64,000 nucleotides of DNA from Ursus arctos (Eukaryota; Chordata; Mammalia; Carnivora; Ursidae): positions 35,185,718 through 35,249,717 of the forward strand of contig NW_026622974.1 in the NCBI RefSeq assembly GCF_023065955.2. The letters are read 5' to 3'. Under the pieces are notes generated by a model. The model did not search any database and was not told the DNA's origin. It saw only the letters and a program-made list of their open reading frames with translations. This document shows positions 35,191 to 45,839 of this stretch, in pieces. The first letter of the stretch is position 1; each line of letters opens with the position of its first letter. The position numbers and the translations under genes are program-made.

Positions 35191-35489
35191 TGCTTTTCTG
35201 AGGGGCAAGTTGTTGATAAAACTCAACAGCCAAAGACCATTACGGACAAACTAATAGTCTTGCAAAATCAGGTTTCTTCACTTCCTTCAACAAGGGAGAG
35301 TAACCTAGGGGAACTTTGAAGGGTCCGTTTGATGAGAGGAAATAGGGGCTTTGTCTTTTTGTTTTTTCCTAAGTCTGATGCTGCTAATACCTCTACAAGG
35401 TGGACTGGAATTGGAGATACTTATCTGAACTTACGATTCGAGAAGGAGAGGGAGAAACGGAAGAAAAAGAGGAAGAAAAAAAAAGTAAT

Positions 35490-35595
35490 AAATATCCATA
35501 TTTTACAATTGAAAAAATTAAGATTAAACGATTCTACTCTTGTGAAGAAGCTAGGATCTGAATTCAGTTCTCACGCCAAATCCCAAACTGCCACA
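35490..35595 (-). repeat. MIR fragment
   Basis: AATATCCATATTTTACAATT, GAAGAAGCTAGGATCTGAAT, antisense MIR core. Confidence 0.5.
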
Positions 35596-36083
35596 CCTGT
35601 ACTTGGCCGATGTAAGGAAAAGAAAGCATCAATCTACCTCTGAGCGGCTCGTCTAGTAAAAGTTTCAGGATTTTAACATCTAATTTACTCTGTTTGAAAC
35701 GGCAATCACCAGGGAATAATCGAGGGGGCCACATACTACCAAACAAAAAAACAAGGGGCCATTTCTCCTAAAAGCTTCTTGTATGTGTGGTAAACAAGTT
35801 AAACGTTTGCTGACTTCTCATTGGAACGCGGAATGTGAATACAAGAATGAGCTCCAATAAGAAGTCTGCAACCTCTGTTAGTCGTTCAGTGAACGTGTCA
35901 GTTTTTCTGCAGACACCAGCGTGGGAGGGAAAAAAAAAAAAAAACAACCCAACCCGAATTTATGTACAAAATAGGAAGCTCTCACATTGGAATTTATCCT
36001 CTAATGAGGATCCCAAAAAGCAGGCAAGGCATTTTTTTTTTTTTTGCACTGTTTTTGGAAAAGCCGGGCACCGTTATGTTACA

Positions 36084-36222
36084 TCAGTGCTCCTCAAACT
36101 TCAGTGTGCATTTTGAGTCCGAGAAAGCGAGTTAAAACGTTCAAGTTCTGATTCTGCAGGTCTGGTGTGGGGCTGAGCCTCTGCGGTTCTAAAAAGCTCC
36201 CAGGTGACGCCGAGATTACCAA
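36084..36222 (-). mobile_element. MER5A-type hAT element, truncated
   Basis: CAGTGCTCCTCAAACTTCAG opens with a hAT terminal motif, followed by GCAGGTCTGGTGTGGGGCTG and CTCCCAGGTGACGCCGAGAT. This is the antisense order of MER5A. It lies 200 bases from the UBE3D CpG island. Confidence 0.75.
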
Positions 36223-36406
36223 TCGAGGTGGGGAATAAAAGCACGGGGTGTGGGAGGAGAAACTCCACTTTGAGTAAATGACAGGCTCGGAGCTCCTGGA
36301 AAGAAACTCAAAACTCCGTCCTCCTGAGGAAGGGGAGGCTCCCCGAGCAGCAGACACACAGGCTAGGCACTGCGCCTGGCTGCCCGCACGCCCAGCGCGG
36401 CCTTAC

Positions 36407-36483
36407 CCCAGGATCAGCAGCGCGCTCTGCAGCCGTCTCCGCACCTCCAGGAACACGCGCGTCCCCGCCGCAGCAGCCGCCAT
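36407..36483 (-). CDS. UBE3D: UBE3D coding exon 1 (start codon)
   Basis: The reverse complement opens with ATG at 36483 in GGCCATGGCGGCTGC context, a good Kozak match with G at +4. It encodes 25 residues plus two bases of a Gly codon, beginning M-A-A-A-A-A-G-T-R-V-F-L and ending A-L-L-I-L. The exon ends at 36407 before the donor GTAAGG (phase 2). The alanine-rich start and the following R-V-F-L-E-V-R-R-R-L match the UBE3D N-terminus. The start codon is inside the CpG island, with a CGG/CCG repeat about 65 bases upstream in the presumed 5'UTR. Confidence 0.93.
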
Positions 36484-36548
36484 GGCCGGCGCCCCGCCGC
36501 ACGTTCAGGCGAATCGGGGCCACAGCGGCCAGAAGCGGCTGCACGTGC

Positions 36549-36577
36549 GGCGGCGGCGGCGGCGGCGGCGGCGGGGC
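36549..36577. repeat. (CGG)n trinucleotide repeat in UBE3D 5'UTR
   Basis: About nine uninterrupted CGG units on the plus strand, read as CCG on the UBE3D transcript, followed by GGGCGGGC. The tract lies upstream of the UBE3D start codon, most likely in its 5'UTR. Such tracts vary in length between individuals. Confidence 0.85.
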
Positions 36578-36740
36578 GGGCCTCCGGGCCCAGATCGCTG
36601 GGCCGACACAGCCCGCCAGCCCACAGCGCCGCCTGCCGGGCGGAGAACGCGCTGCCGCGAGATCTCGACCTGGGGGCGTGAGCGTTTCAAGCCCTGGCTT
36701 GTGTCTAAGCGCTGACAAAGGTGGTCGGAGGGAGCCAAAC

Positions 36741-37639
36741 TGTCCTTCCACTCTTCTTCTTGTGGGCGTGGCCCGGTGCGTTAGTCTCTCAGATGTGACC
36801 TTAAAAATCCGGGCCAAGTACACTCCTTTTACTAGGCTGGGTAGGAATGAGGCTGGAAGAGGCCGGGGAAGACGAAAGGAGGAGATACAGGCGGGCACTG
36901 ACCCCAGGAGGTTCGAGAGCAGATTTCTCCACCCAAAACACAATCTTGTTTCATTTTTTAATAAACTAGTATATTTTTTATGAACCATGTCAGTCCTTTG
37001 GTAGCTTTCCTCTGTTTGAAGCAACCAATGTCCAGGACTGACCTGGCATTTGCTTCTGGATTTAGACACAATTGCTCTAAGATAGAAACAGTTGCAAAAA
37101 TGTAAGTTTTCTGTTTTCTATACAGAAGACAGTGTGGTTAAATCCAGTACCAAGGAAGATTGCACTGTTTTGCCTAAATCGTAGGGTCAAAGAAAAAAAA
37201 GATTGTTTTTTACAAATGTGTGACTATATGAAATATAGCAATCTTTAAAAACACCAAGTATGAAGACCATGCTGTGCTAAGGCTGTTAAATATTTCAATA
37301 TTATGTGGAAGTATTTAAGACTTAATAGCTTTGAGAACTAAAGGTGGAAGGTATTAGTTGAAATCATCACCCACGATCACTCAAAATGTTTCCAAATCTG
37401 ATAACTATTTATCTCCTAACTTCACTAGTCTCCCAACTTCTCTGGGCCCCAACCTTCTCCTATGAAATATTGAGGAGTTGTTTAAATAACATCTAAATGA
37501 TTGTTTAAATAATATATAAAACAGTTCTCAATTCCTAGCATTCCAACTCTCCATTAAGATGTGGCTGGCGCTGGCAAGTTGAAAACAGCTATTCTCTTTC
37601 CAGGTCCATTCCCGTAGTTGGTGGCCATGGGCTACTTCC
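36741..37639. other. Interval between the two divergent promoters
   Basis: About 900 bases between the CpG islands. The composition falls back to AT-rich intron-like sequence, with no open coding frame matching either neighbour. A short direct repeat (TTGTTTAAATAA type) occurs near 37478-37520. No repeat family is recognised. UBE3D transcripts could start at its left margin. Confidence 0.6.
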
Positions 37640-37648
37640 CCGATCGTC

Positions 37649-37663
37649 CGCTTGAGGGCGCTG
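37649..37663 (+). promoter_or_regulatory. CTCF-like binding site
   Basis: CCGCTTGAGGGCGCT agrees with the CTCF core CCASYAGAGGGCGCY at about 13 of 15 positions. It sits at the inner edge of the DOP1A CpG island, between the two divergent genes. This is a motif match only. Confidence 0.5.
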
Positions 37664-37858
37664 TGGCGACAGCTAGCGCCGGGAGGCGAGGCACGGACCG
37701 GGGGCGGGGATCGAGGGCCGTCGACGTCGACGCCGGCGTGGGCGCGGGCGCAGTGCACGCTGGGAGCTGTCACTAGGCCCTTCGGCTCCCGGCCTCCGCG
37801 TCGCTGCCGCGGTTGCCAGGAGAGCAGCGCCGGCGGGGAGCGGCCGAGCCCACGGCAG
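37664..37858 (+). other. DOP1A: Probable noncoding exon 1 of DOP1A
   Basis: The right end is set by the donor CACGGCAG followed by GTAACAGCG at 37859; the left end (transcription start) is not visible and is a guess. The exon has no convincing start codon matching the DOP1A N-terminus (M-N-T-E-E-L-E-L-L as I recall it), so it should be 5'UTR. DOP1A (DOPEY1) is a large Dopey-family protein that works with MON2 in endosome-to-Golgi traffic. The call rests on synteny with UBE3D and on the CpG island. Confidence 0.5.
37755..37774. promoter_or_regulatory. ZNF143/SBS-like promoter motif
   Basis: GCACGCTGGGAGCTGTCACT resembles the ZNF143 (Staf) motif, whose usual form contains CTGGGARTTGTAGT. That motif is common in CpG-island and bidirectional promoters. 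It lies upstream of the likely exon 1 donor of DOP1A. Confidence 0.45.
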
Positions 37859-38195
37859 GTAACAGCGTCCCCGCCCCCAGCGCGGTCGCGAGGCCGGCTG
37901 GCGGCCCTGAGCGGACTGCTCGGCCCGGCCCGGCTGGTTCCGGAGCCGCAGGGACGCCCCGCGGGGCAGGCTGCTGTGGCGTCGGGGGTGTTGCCGCCCT
38001 GGCCCCGCCTGGAGCCTGGAAACCGGCCGTCCGCCCTCAGGTTTCCGGAGAGGCGGGAGCTGCGCGGGGATCGGCTGGACGGGGCCGGGCGGAGGCTCGA
38101 GGGCGGCGCCAGGCAGGGGTGGCCGCTCCCGAGCCTCTTGCGCTGGGGCCCAGCGGTGCGCAAGGTTGGGGTGGAGGTCGCACCTGTGCGGTAAA

Positions 38196-39090
38196 GGCGC
38201 GCGGAGTAACCTCTTTGTTGGTGGAATCCAGGCTTCGTGCGGTCTCATTCATCTGGTGGGTTCTTTTAAGATTGAGGAGACAGGACGAATGCCTGCCATA
38301 GTTAATGTTCCATGTGGGGGGTTGGAAAGGAGTGCAGAAGTTTATTAGAGGAAGTCAGGTTAGCCATAAGGAAGTTGTTAACCATTATCACCTTTGATTC
38401 TCAACCTTTTAAAGTTGCAGCATAACAATAGTTCCTGTTCGGTCTCTTCCGTTCTTCTCTCCTACCCTGAGGGGGGAGGGGGAGTGGTACACAACTACTT
38501 CAAAGCTGAAGGAACTGTGTTTCTTACACCAGCTTATAGTTCCGAGGGGTTTGAGAAATACACTGTGACAATCTGATTTGGAGACTGTAGTTAAAGCAAT
38601 CAAAACTTTTTTTTAATAATTACAAAAAAGATAGGAAACTGTTTGCCTGACAAATAAGCCCAGAACTGTAGAAAAACAAAAGTCTCTCAATTTCAATGTT
38701 GTTGGCTTTCTCTACGCAGACGGATCTCCTATGTTCTTATGGACAGCATATGTTGACGTTATATGCTAAGAAATTTATGGCCTAATAAACAACACAGTAA
38801 TTTAGCTGAGCTGACAGAAGTTGTAACAAGAGAAAATTAAAACCAGTTGTGGTACAAGTGCTTTATTTCAGTGATTTCTTAGAGCTGCCACTCTGAACGT
38901 AATCATTCCTCATTAGTACTAAACAATAGTAAATCTCCAGGTGGGTCTAGTTATTAGGAACCCAGGTCTTGAACGAAGAATTAAAAACACCTGAGTTAAT
39001 ACACCAGAAAATGTGACACCATAACCAAAATGTTAAATGTAAATTTAATGTTTGAATACATACGGTTTAAAGAGTCTCATTTTGTAATTA
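38196..39090. other. Start of DOP1A intron 1, no feature seen
   Basis: AT-rich. A G-rich tract (GGGGGGAGGGGGAGTGG) lies near 38470. Confidence 0.45.
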
Positions 39091-39099
39091 AAGTAGTGG

Positions 39100-39215
39100 A
39101 AAGGTCTGGCCTGGGAATGAAAGATTTTGTTCGCATTCTTCTCCAGCTAACCAGATGTGATATCTGTAGGCCTCAGTTTTGTTATCTGTTTAAGGGAATT
39201 TCGTAAGATCAGAGA
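39100..39215 (+). repeat. MIR fragment
   Basis: GGTCTGGCCTGGGAATGAAA, TAGGCCTCAGTTTTGTTATC. Confidence 0.5.
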
Positions 39216-39394
39216 TTTCCAAATTGATGTTTCCCCTGAACACTGTTCTCAATCCCAGTAACGGCCTTACTGCCCCAAAAGTGTTCCACGACAAATAATT
39301 TAGGAGCACATAGGGTTAAAGCGGTCTTACCTGTCCAGAAAGCCTATTTTCTCATGGCCAACCTGTTAACATCTAGAATATAATTACACAGAAT

Positions 39395-39775
39395 ACCAGT
39401 TTGAAAATTACAGATCTTCCTCAACTTAGGATGGGGTTATGTCTTGATAAACCCATCATAAATTGAAAACGTCGTAATTTGAAAAGGTATTTAAGACATC
39501 TAACCTATGTTACACATGCTCACAATACTTTTTTGGCCTATAGTTGGGCAAAATCTATCAAAGCTCATTTTTCTATAAAAGTTTTGAATATCTCATAATT
39601 TATTGAATATTGTACTGAAAGTGAAAAACTGAATGATTGGGTGGATAAAGGATGGTTGTAAGTGTATCAGTTGTTTACTCTCATGATTGCAGGGCTGATG
39701 AGAGCTGAGGCTTGCTGCCACTGCAAAAAATTGTAAATCGAGCTCTCATGAGTTGGACCACCTATACCTGAGCTG
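39395..39775. mobile_element. Ancient DNA transposon (tentatively Tigger-like)
   Basis: CTCAACTTAGGATGGGGTTA, ATAAACCCATCATAAATTGA, TTTATTGAATATTGTACTGA and a final ATGAGTTGGACCACCTATAC match a common palindrome-like mammalian DNA transposon. Subfamily uncertain. Confidence 0.5.
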
Positions 39776-42700
39776 GGTCTCCCTTCAGCTCTAAAATTAC
39801 CTACATTATTATTTTTAGCTTTCAGTTTAAGCTTTCTGGGGCATTAAGACATAGTGGCAACACACTGATGTAACAAGAGGCTTGTATTTTCCTTAGTAAA
39901 ATATTAAGGATGCACATAGGTTCCAGTGCACTTTAATGCTTTGATTTATTGCAGAGGATTATCTTTTTTTATTATTTTTTTATTATTATTATCTTTTTTT
40001 TTCCCCCCTGGTCTCTTGATGCTTTTCTATAATCATAATTCACATTTTGGATTTGGTTTTATGGTTAAGTCATTGATTTTATTGAGAATGGCATTATAAA
40101 GTTCCAACAAGACTTGTTGGTAATAGCATTATTTTTACTATGCCTGAGTTCCCTCTCTAGTCATGAGTTCTTAAATTATGAGATGCAATAAAAGCCACCT
40201 GAAATGTACGTAATAATTAAATTTTAAGAGCTGAGATCATTGGAAAGAGTTCATTGGGAATTAGTGTTGAATACAATCTTATTTTGCCAAATTCTGTCGG
40301 GTGCTACTAGCACTCAGGTGTCACTAGCACACAGTATGGCCACTTCAGTCTGTTCTTCATTAAAACTTTGTTAGGAGTGCTATTAACGTGCTCCTTTGTT
40401 TACAGGGGTGGGAATAACACATTTAATAGGTAAGCCTTAATTCAGGTAAATTTTCTCCCTGAAATGAAACTGTTAAACTGTTGAGAAGTATAGAGCTTCA
40501 AGTTTTGTGTAATAGCTTACAGTTTCTGTTGAAAATTTACGATATGGATGTAAGGACTTCTGATTCCCTTGTCTTTAAATGGTGATTTCCTTTTATTGTA
40601 TTTACCTATTTACCCCCCCCCCAAGCTGTCCAAGTCTAAAACCTCAATAATTTTTCATAGCATAGGTCAAAGTACCAAATTTCAGGAAAAATTTACAGAT
40701 AATGTGCATTCATTTTATGCGTACATTATATACACACTGAAGTAACCTCTAGCACAATCAAGATTTAGAACATGCCACCACTCAGGCCTGTTTTGTTATG
40801 CTTTTGCTACCTTGCAATGCATACTCTCTGTCTTGTCACGTCTATGTCATACTATCCTAGCTCCAGTGCCACCTTGTCTGTGAATCCTTTTTTGATTACC
40901 TCATTTTGAAGTAACTTTCTTCTCTTCCGGACTTTCCTGTCAACATTTATCATTCTTTTCTGTCCTTGATGGCTAAACAAATATATGCTCATAGTTCATG
41001 GTAGTACTTTATTTCTTGACCAAGTGGTTAAGTGTAGTATTTCTCAAATGTCACTCATTCTTACATCTTCAAAATTTTGGCCATATCTGCATATTTCCTG
41101 TGTACTTATCTTCTTTGTATTTCTTTATATCCATGTAGTTATTAATATAATTTTTAAAGATAACTGGAAATAATCACCATAAATATAAAGTATCACTTGC
41201 CATCAACAGAAAGTAGACATAAAGTTGAAAATAATGAAGACAAAACTTGTTAAATTCTAGAAACTGTTGGGTATTGAACACTCTTAAGCCTAAAACTTGC
41301 TGTTCTTTGTTTAAAAGGGAGATAGCAAGAATTACAGAGGTGTTAATAACATTCTGCCATCAATCTGAGAACTCCTGATGCAGAGGAATTACAAGAGAAC
41401 GAAGAGGGAATAAATTCCTCACTGATTCAGTTTCACTTAGTCCTCTCCTTGGGCCGCATAAAATTATCTCACATCTGATTGGTGGCCAAAATTTGGGAAG
41501 ACACAGGATTAATCAGGGCCTGAAAATTCCTTAGGATTTTTTCTGTGAAAGAATTGGGAAATAAAACCTTAATTGCAAATTAAAAGATGTACTAGAGTTA
41601 ACTTTAAAAATGCAGTAAAAAGACTAAATGATCATTATTGAGTTAGATAAGTGTATTTTTTTCAAAAAAAGTTTTTAATGTTTCTGATGTTACTTTTACA
41701 AATAAAACATCCACCTTTTTTATTATTAGGATATCATAGCTGTAAGATAAACCTTTGAATCTAAAGAAATCTAAAAATCATTTGGCATCTTTTATATGAC
41801 AAAGTGATGACTGTTGATTCAGGAGTGATGAAATATTGATAATATGTTTATTTGGCAAAGCTGCTATAAGCATGGATAGATAATAAACTTAAGAGACTAT
41901 ACTACCTCCCTTACGTCTTCCTTTGATCACTTTTTAAGGTTGAGCTAGAGTTTAGTATTTCCATCCTACAGAAGACATTTCTGGCCTTTTTTTTTTTTTC
42001 TTCTGAGATAATGAAAAATTCTCCTCTCTTATAGAAAGAGTTTAATGTGAATAGGCAGGAAAATTCCCTACTCTTGTTCTGTAAAGTACATCCTGTATTT
42101 CAACTTGCTGTGGTTATATTGAGGCTTATATATGTATTGTGAGCTTAATGTTTAAATTACCATTATTTTGTGTTCATGAACAAAGAGTTCAGGTGAATAG
42201 ACCATTTACTTTGGTGTTTCTGTTTTCCAAAAAGTAATTTACCTGAATGGTAGTACTAGGTTTAGGAGTATACACTATAATTTGCTACTCAGCCAGAGGT
42301 CAGATTGCTGTTAATCTAAGGTTCTGGGATACAACTTCAGTTTGGAAGTAAGAAAAGAGCCTTCTTGATGAATAGTCTTTATTTCGTAAAAGAGCTTTCA
42401 CCCGAACAAGTAGTTTCTTTCCTGTGTCTCTGCTATAAAATAAAGGGGCAGGATAGAAGCAGTGCAGATAAAATCTTACATTTGAAAGTAACAACAGACT
42501 GTAATCAGAAAAACTATAAAAATACAGCAGTTTTAGTCCTTTATGTTATACAGGTAAATAACTGCTTTTTGTGTCTGTGTGTGCGTGTGCACGCGCTGTA
42601 TCAGCTCCTTGAAACCCTTAGAATATGTGTTAGTATAATCAATCAAATTTTCCAAATAGCTGGAACTGTTGTATATTGTACACCACAAATGCCATCCCAG

Positions 42701-43190
42701 TCTGCTTGTCTTAAGCGTGATATACTTTGCACAGTAGCTTTTCATATACATTTAACATATGCCTTACGATGTCTTGAATTTAAAATTTCCTGGACAGAAG
42801 TTTTTCTTTGTGGAAAAAAAAAAAACCCAGAATATAGTACTTGCTTTAAAGTTAGTGTCTGTCACTTTGGAAGAAAAATAAATATTTAAATGACTGCCAT
42901 ATTGTATACCAGCAATTCCATAAATATTACCACCAGTTAATCAGGAGTCTACCCTTAAGCCTGAAAAGGGATTCCAGCAACATGATTATTTTTATGGCAC
43001 CTGTCCTTTTATTGGAAGGCTATCTTCAGAGCCTTGTGCCCCAAGTCTACCTGATTCTTTCCTGTTAGTTTTATGTGATGTGATAACTTCTGTTTTTATT
43101 ATGTTTTTTAAGTTAATAGTATATAGGTTGTGATTTAAAAAGTAAGTATTCGGTAGGTTGCCTTCTTGTGGATGGATTCCTTCACTGCGC
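39776..43190. other. DOP1A intron 1: AT-rich, mostly unclassified
   Basis: An L2-like sense fragment lies at about 40780-40990 (GTCATACTATCCTAGCTCCA). The longest frame (42365-42889, 174 codons) is not recognised. No DOP1A exon found. Confidence 0.4.
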
Positions 43191-43194
43191 AAAA

Positions 43195-43357
43195 GTTTAT
43201 TTTGGTGTAGTCACAGTAGTTACTGCTTGTCTTTCTTGGCTTGCTCTTCTGTTCCACTGATGTGTCTGTTTTTGTGCCAGGACTAATACTGTTTGGATTA
43301 CTACAGTTTTGTAGTGTATCTCAAAATCTGGAATTGTGATACCTTCAGCTTTATATC
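43195..43357 (-). mobile_element. Inverted 5' part of a twin-primed L1
   Basis: ATGTGTCTGTTTTTGTGCCA and TTGTAGTGTATCTCAAAATC are ORF2 antisense, directly joined to the sense part that starts at about 43358. Confidence 0.75.
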
Positions 43358-44365
43358 CAATAAGGGTGTTAATGTCCAAAATGTATAAAGAACTTAATAC
43401 AACTCAACACCAAAAAAACCCTCAAACAATCCAGTTAAAAAGTGGGCAGAGGACCTGAATAGACTGTTGTCTAAAGAAGACATACAGATGGCCAACAAAT
43501 ACATGAAAAGATGCTCAACATCAGTAATCATCAGGGAAACGCAGATCAGAACCACAATGAACTATCACCTTAAACCTGCCAAAATGGCTAAAATCATAAA
43601 GAGAAGAAATAAGAAGTGTTGGTGAGGATGTGGAGAGAAAGGAACCCCCAAGTATAGTTGGTGGGAATGCAAATTGGTATAGCCACTGTAGAAAACAGCA
43701 TGGAAGTTTCTCAAAAAATTAAAAATGTAAATACCATATGATCCAGCAATTCCACTGGGTATTTATCCAAAAAAAAAAAAAAAAAATGAAAACACTAATT
43801 AGATTTATTGCAGCATTATTTGTAATAGCCAAGATGTGGAAACAACCTAAGTGTCTACTGACAGATGAATAGATAAGATGTGGTGCACACACACAATAGA
43901 AAATTACACAGACATAAAAAGGATGAGATTGTGCCATTTGCAACAAAATGGATAGACCTAAAGCATATTGTGCTAAGTGAAATAAGTCAGACTGAAAACA
44001 GACAAATACCATATGATTTCACTCATATCAAGAGTCTAAAGAAATGAATGAACAAACAAAAAGGATCAGACCTATAAAAATACAGATAATTGATGGATGT
44101 AGAAGGGGAGGGAGTGAGGGGATGCGCAAAATGGATGAAGGGTAGTGGAGATACAGGCTTCCAGTTATGGAGTGAATAAATCATGGGAATAAAATGCATA
44201 CCATGAGGAATATATAGTCATTGATACTGTAACAGCATTGTATTGTGACAGATCGTGGCTACACTTGTGAGCATACCATAATGTGTAAACCTGTCAAGTC
44301 ACCTGAAACTAATGTAACATTGTGTGTCAATTATACTCAAAAAATTGTTTTAAATAAAATATTTT
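43358..44365 (+). mobile_element. L1 ORF2 end and 3'UTR (twin-primed copy)
   Basis: TGTCCAAAATGTATAAAGAA, AAAGTGGGCAGAGGACCTGA, AATGCAAATTGGTATAGCCA, TGGATAGACCTAAAGCATAT, and the terminal TGTAACATTGTGTGTCAATT with an A/T tail. Confidence 0.88.
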
Positions 44366-44379
44366 TTGAGAATAAACTC

Positions 44380-44812
44380 TAGTCATCTATGGATAACAAA
44401 TTATCTCAAAATGTAGTGATTTAAAACAGTACTTTCTGTTTCTTTCAGAAGGGGTTGGGAAGCAGTTTGGCTGTGAGGTTCTGGCTTAAGTTTTGTGAGG
44501 TTGCAGTCAGATATTATCCTGGACCGCAGTCATCTTTAGGTTCAGTTGGGGTCGGAGCACCCCTTTCCAAAGTGGTTCACTTGTATACTAGCAAGTTGTT
44601 TCTGGCTGTTGAAGGGAGGCCTAAGTTTCTCCCCATAGGGCTACTTGAAGTGTCCTTATCACATAAAGGCTAGCTTTCCCCAGAATGAGTAATCCAAGGG
44701 ACAGCGCATAGACCAGCAGTGATTTTGTGTAGGAGGGGTGACTGTACAAGAGAATGAATATCAGGAGTTGAGGATCATTGGAGGCCATCCTAGAATCTAG
44801 CTACCACATTTT
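44380..44812 (-). mobile_element. LTR-like ancient repeat
   Basis: TAGTGATTTAAAACAGTACT, GTCATCTTTAGGTTCAGTTG and GAGGATCATTGGAGGCCATC recall a widespread old mammalian repeat. Class assignment (ERVL/MaLR-type) is uncertain. Confidence 0.4.
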
Positions 44813-45182
44813 ATAAAGCTAGTATGTGTATTTGTCACTAACTAGTAAGCAGTACATACTTAATATGCAGTTTATACACAGCTCATGGTTTTAGAATATT
44901 TAAAGATTAACTTAATATGCCACTTGATTACATTACTAAATGAAGCACGTACTTTAGCCACAAAATTCTTAGTTTCTGTGGTTCTTTGGGGAGTGATGGG
45001 ATGATTCCAGGTTCAAATGTAACACTAAAGATACAGATTTTCTTCATTTTGATTTTCTTTTTGTTATTTCTTAGATGAAGGAGGGAGGAAATGCCACATG
45101 TTACCCAGCTACTGTTTGATTTTCTGTGGGGGCATTACTCCTTTACTTTTTAAGAAATTAAGCTTATTTAATACCAAAAAGG

Positions 45183-45830
45183 GAATAATTTATGTGATTT
45201 TAAAAGTGTGAGAAAACGTACAGAGCAAAGGCTCCCTCTCCCTGGCTCCCGTCTAAGCAGTTTCCACCTGGCCAACTGGAAGTAATCACTTTTATTTTCC
45301 TGTGTGTTCTTTTGGAGCTATATCATATATATGCAGATTATAGGACTATATTTTTCCCATTTTATATAAATGGTAGCATACTATGAACACTGTTGTGCAC
45401 CTTGATATTTTTTTTTTAGTTCATATGTCTTGGGAGCATTTTCTAAATCAATACATAGACTTTATTCATTCTTTTTACCAGCCACGTATATTCTGTTGTC
45501 TTCAATTTTTATAATTGCTATTGGTCATTTACTGGGAGTCAGGCAAGGACTGACTAGGAGCTGGGGATGTGAGAGCTGACAATGATAGATGAGTACTCTA
45601 TCACAGGAATTAATACCCTTGGGAGTCACACAGTTCAATTAAGTAAAGCAAAGTAAGTTCTGTGGTAGAGGAAGTACAGTGTGTAGTGGGAGTTCACAAG
45701 AAGGAGGTGTATATGTGAGTGTTGGAGAGAGAGAATAGTTAGGGAAGACTTCACAACAGGGATAAAATCTGAAGCCTGAAAGATGAGTAAGTACCAGCCA
45801 CATTGAGATTTAGTGTTTCAGGCAGAAGGA
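45183..45830 (-). mobile_element. Old L1-like then L2 antisense
   Basis: 45183-45520 reads as degraded old LINE sequence. 45521-45830 is L2 antisense: TTACTGGGAGTCAGGCAAGG, GAAGACTTCACAACAGGGAT, TTTCAGGCAGAAGGAAGTTT. Confidence 0.5.
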
Positions 45831-45839
45831 AGTTTTAAA

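Larger units (their letters stand above)
5870..36483 (-). other. UBE3D: UBE3D gene, 5' part (exons 1-5 and introns 1-4)
   Basis: Five minus-strand exons join without a break into the N-terminal about 222 residues of UBE3D (UBE2CBP, H10BH), usually about 389 residues. The family is known as a HECT-like E3 ligase that binds the E2 UBE2C/UbcH10; the yeast relative Ipa1 is tied to pre-mRNA 3'-end processing. Exon-intron phases all agree (77, 197, 91, 232 and 70 coding bases), every donor is GT and every acceptor AG, and no exon contains a stop. Two C-x2-C pairs (residues 111/114 in exon 3 and 209/212 in exon 5) look like one split metal site. The UBE2C-binding stretch and the C-terminal HECT-like part are not in the window. 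Introns are about 9.2, 3.4, 11.1 and 6.3 kb. The gene appears intact here. Identification is from recalled protein similarity. Confidence 0.95.
36340..36740. promoter_or_regulatory. UBE3D: CpG island / UBE3D promoter and 5'UTR
   Basis: This is a dense run of CpG and GC boxes around UBE3D exon 1. It includes GGGCGTGGC just outside it at 36763, an E-box CACGTG near 36543 and a palindromic CGAGATCTCG near 36657. No TATA box is visible, as expected for a housekeeping CpG-island promoter. The transcription start is not fixed by the sequence; it should lie between about 36500 and 36750 on the minus strand. Confidence 0.75.
37640..38195. promoter_or_regulatory. DOP1A: CpG island / DOP1A promoter
   Basis: A GC-rich, CpG-dense block about 1.2 kb from the UBE3D start codon and pointing away from it. 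It holds a CTCF-like site (37649-37663), a ZNF143-like site (37755-37774) and a splice donor (CGGCAG then GTAACA at 37859). This is the layout of a CpG-island promoter with a short noncoding first exon. DOP1A is the known head-to-head neighbour of UBE3D in mammals. Long open frames on both strands here reflect GC content and are not genes. Confidence 0.75.

Noticed and set aside
36308..37069. 253-codon minus frame over the UBE3D promoter
   Set aside because: It is in a different frame from UBE3D exon 1 and is open only because GC-rich DNA lacks stop codons; it includes Pro/Arg runs from the CGG repeat.
37528..38301. Several 160-211-codon frames on both strands in the DOP1A CpG island
   Set aside because: Overlapping frames on both strands, Pro/Arg/Ala/Gly rich, typical CpG-island artefacts; none matches DOP1A.
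42365..42889. 174-codon plus-strand open frame in DOP1A intron 1
   Set aside because: AT-rich codons, no recognisable domain, no splice or promoter context. Length alone is weak in 26 kb of intron.
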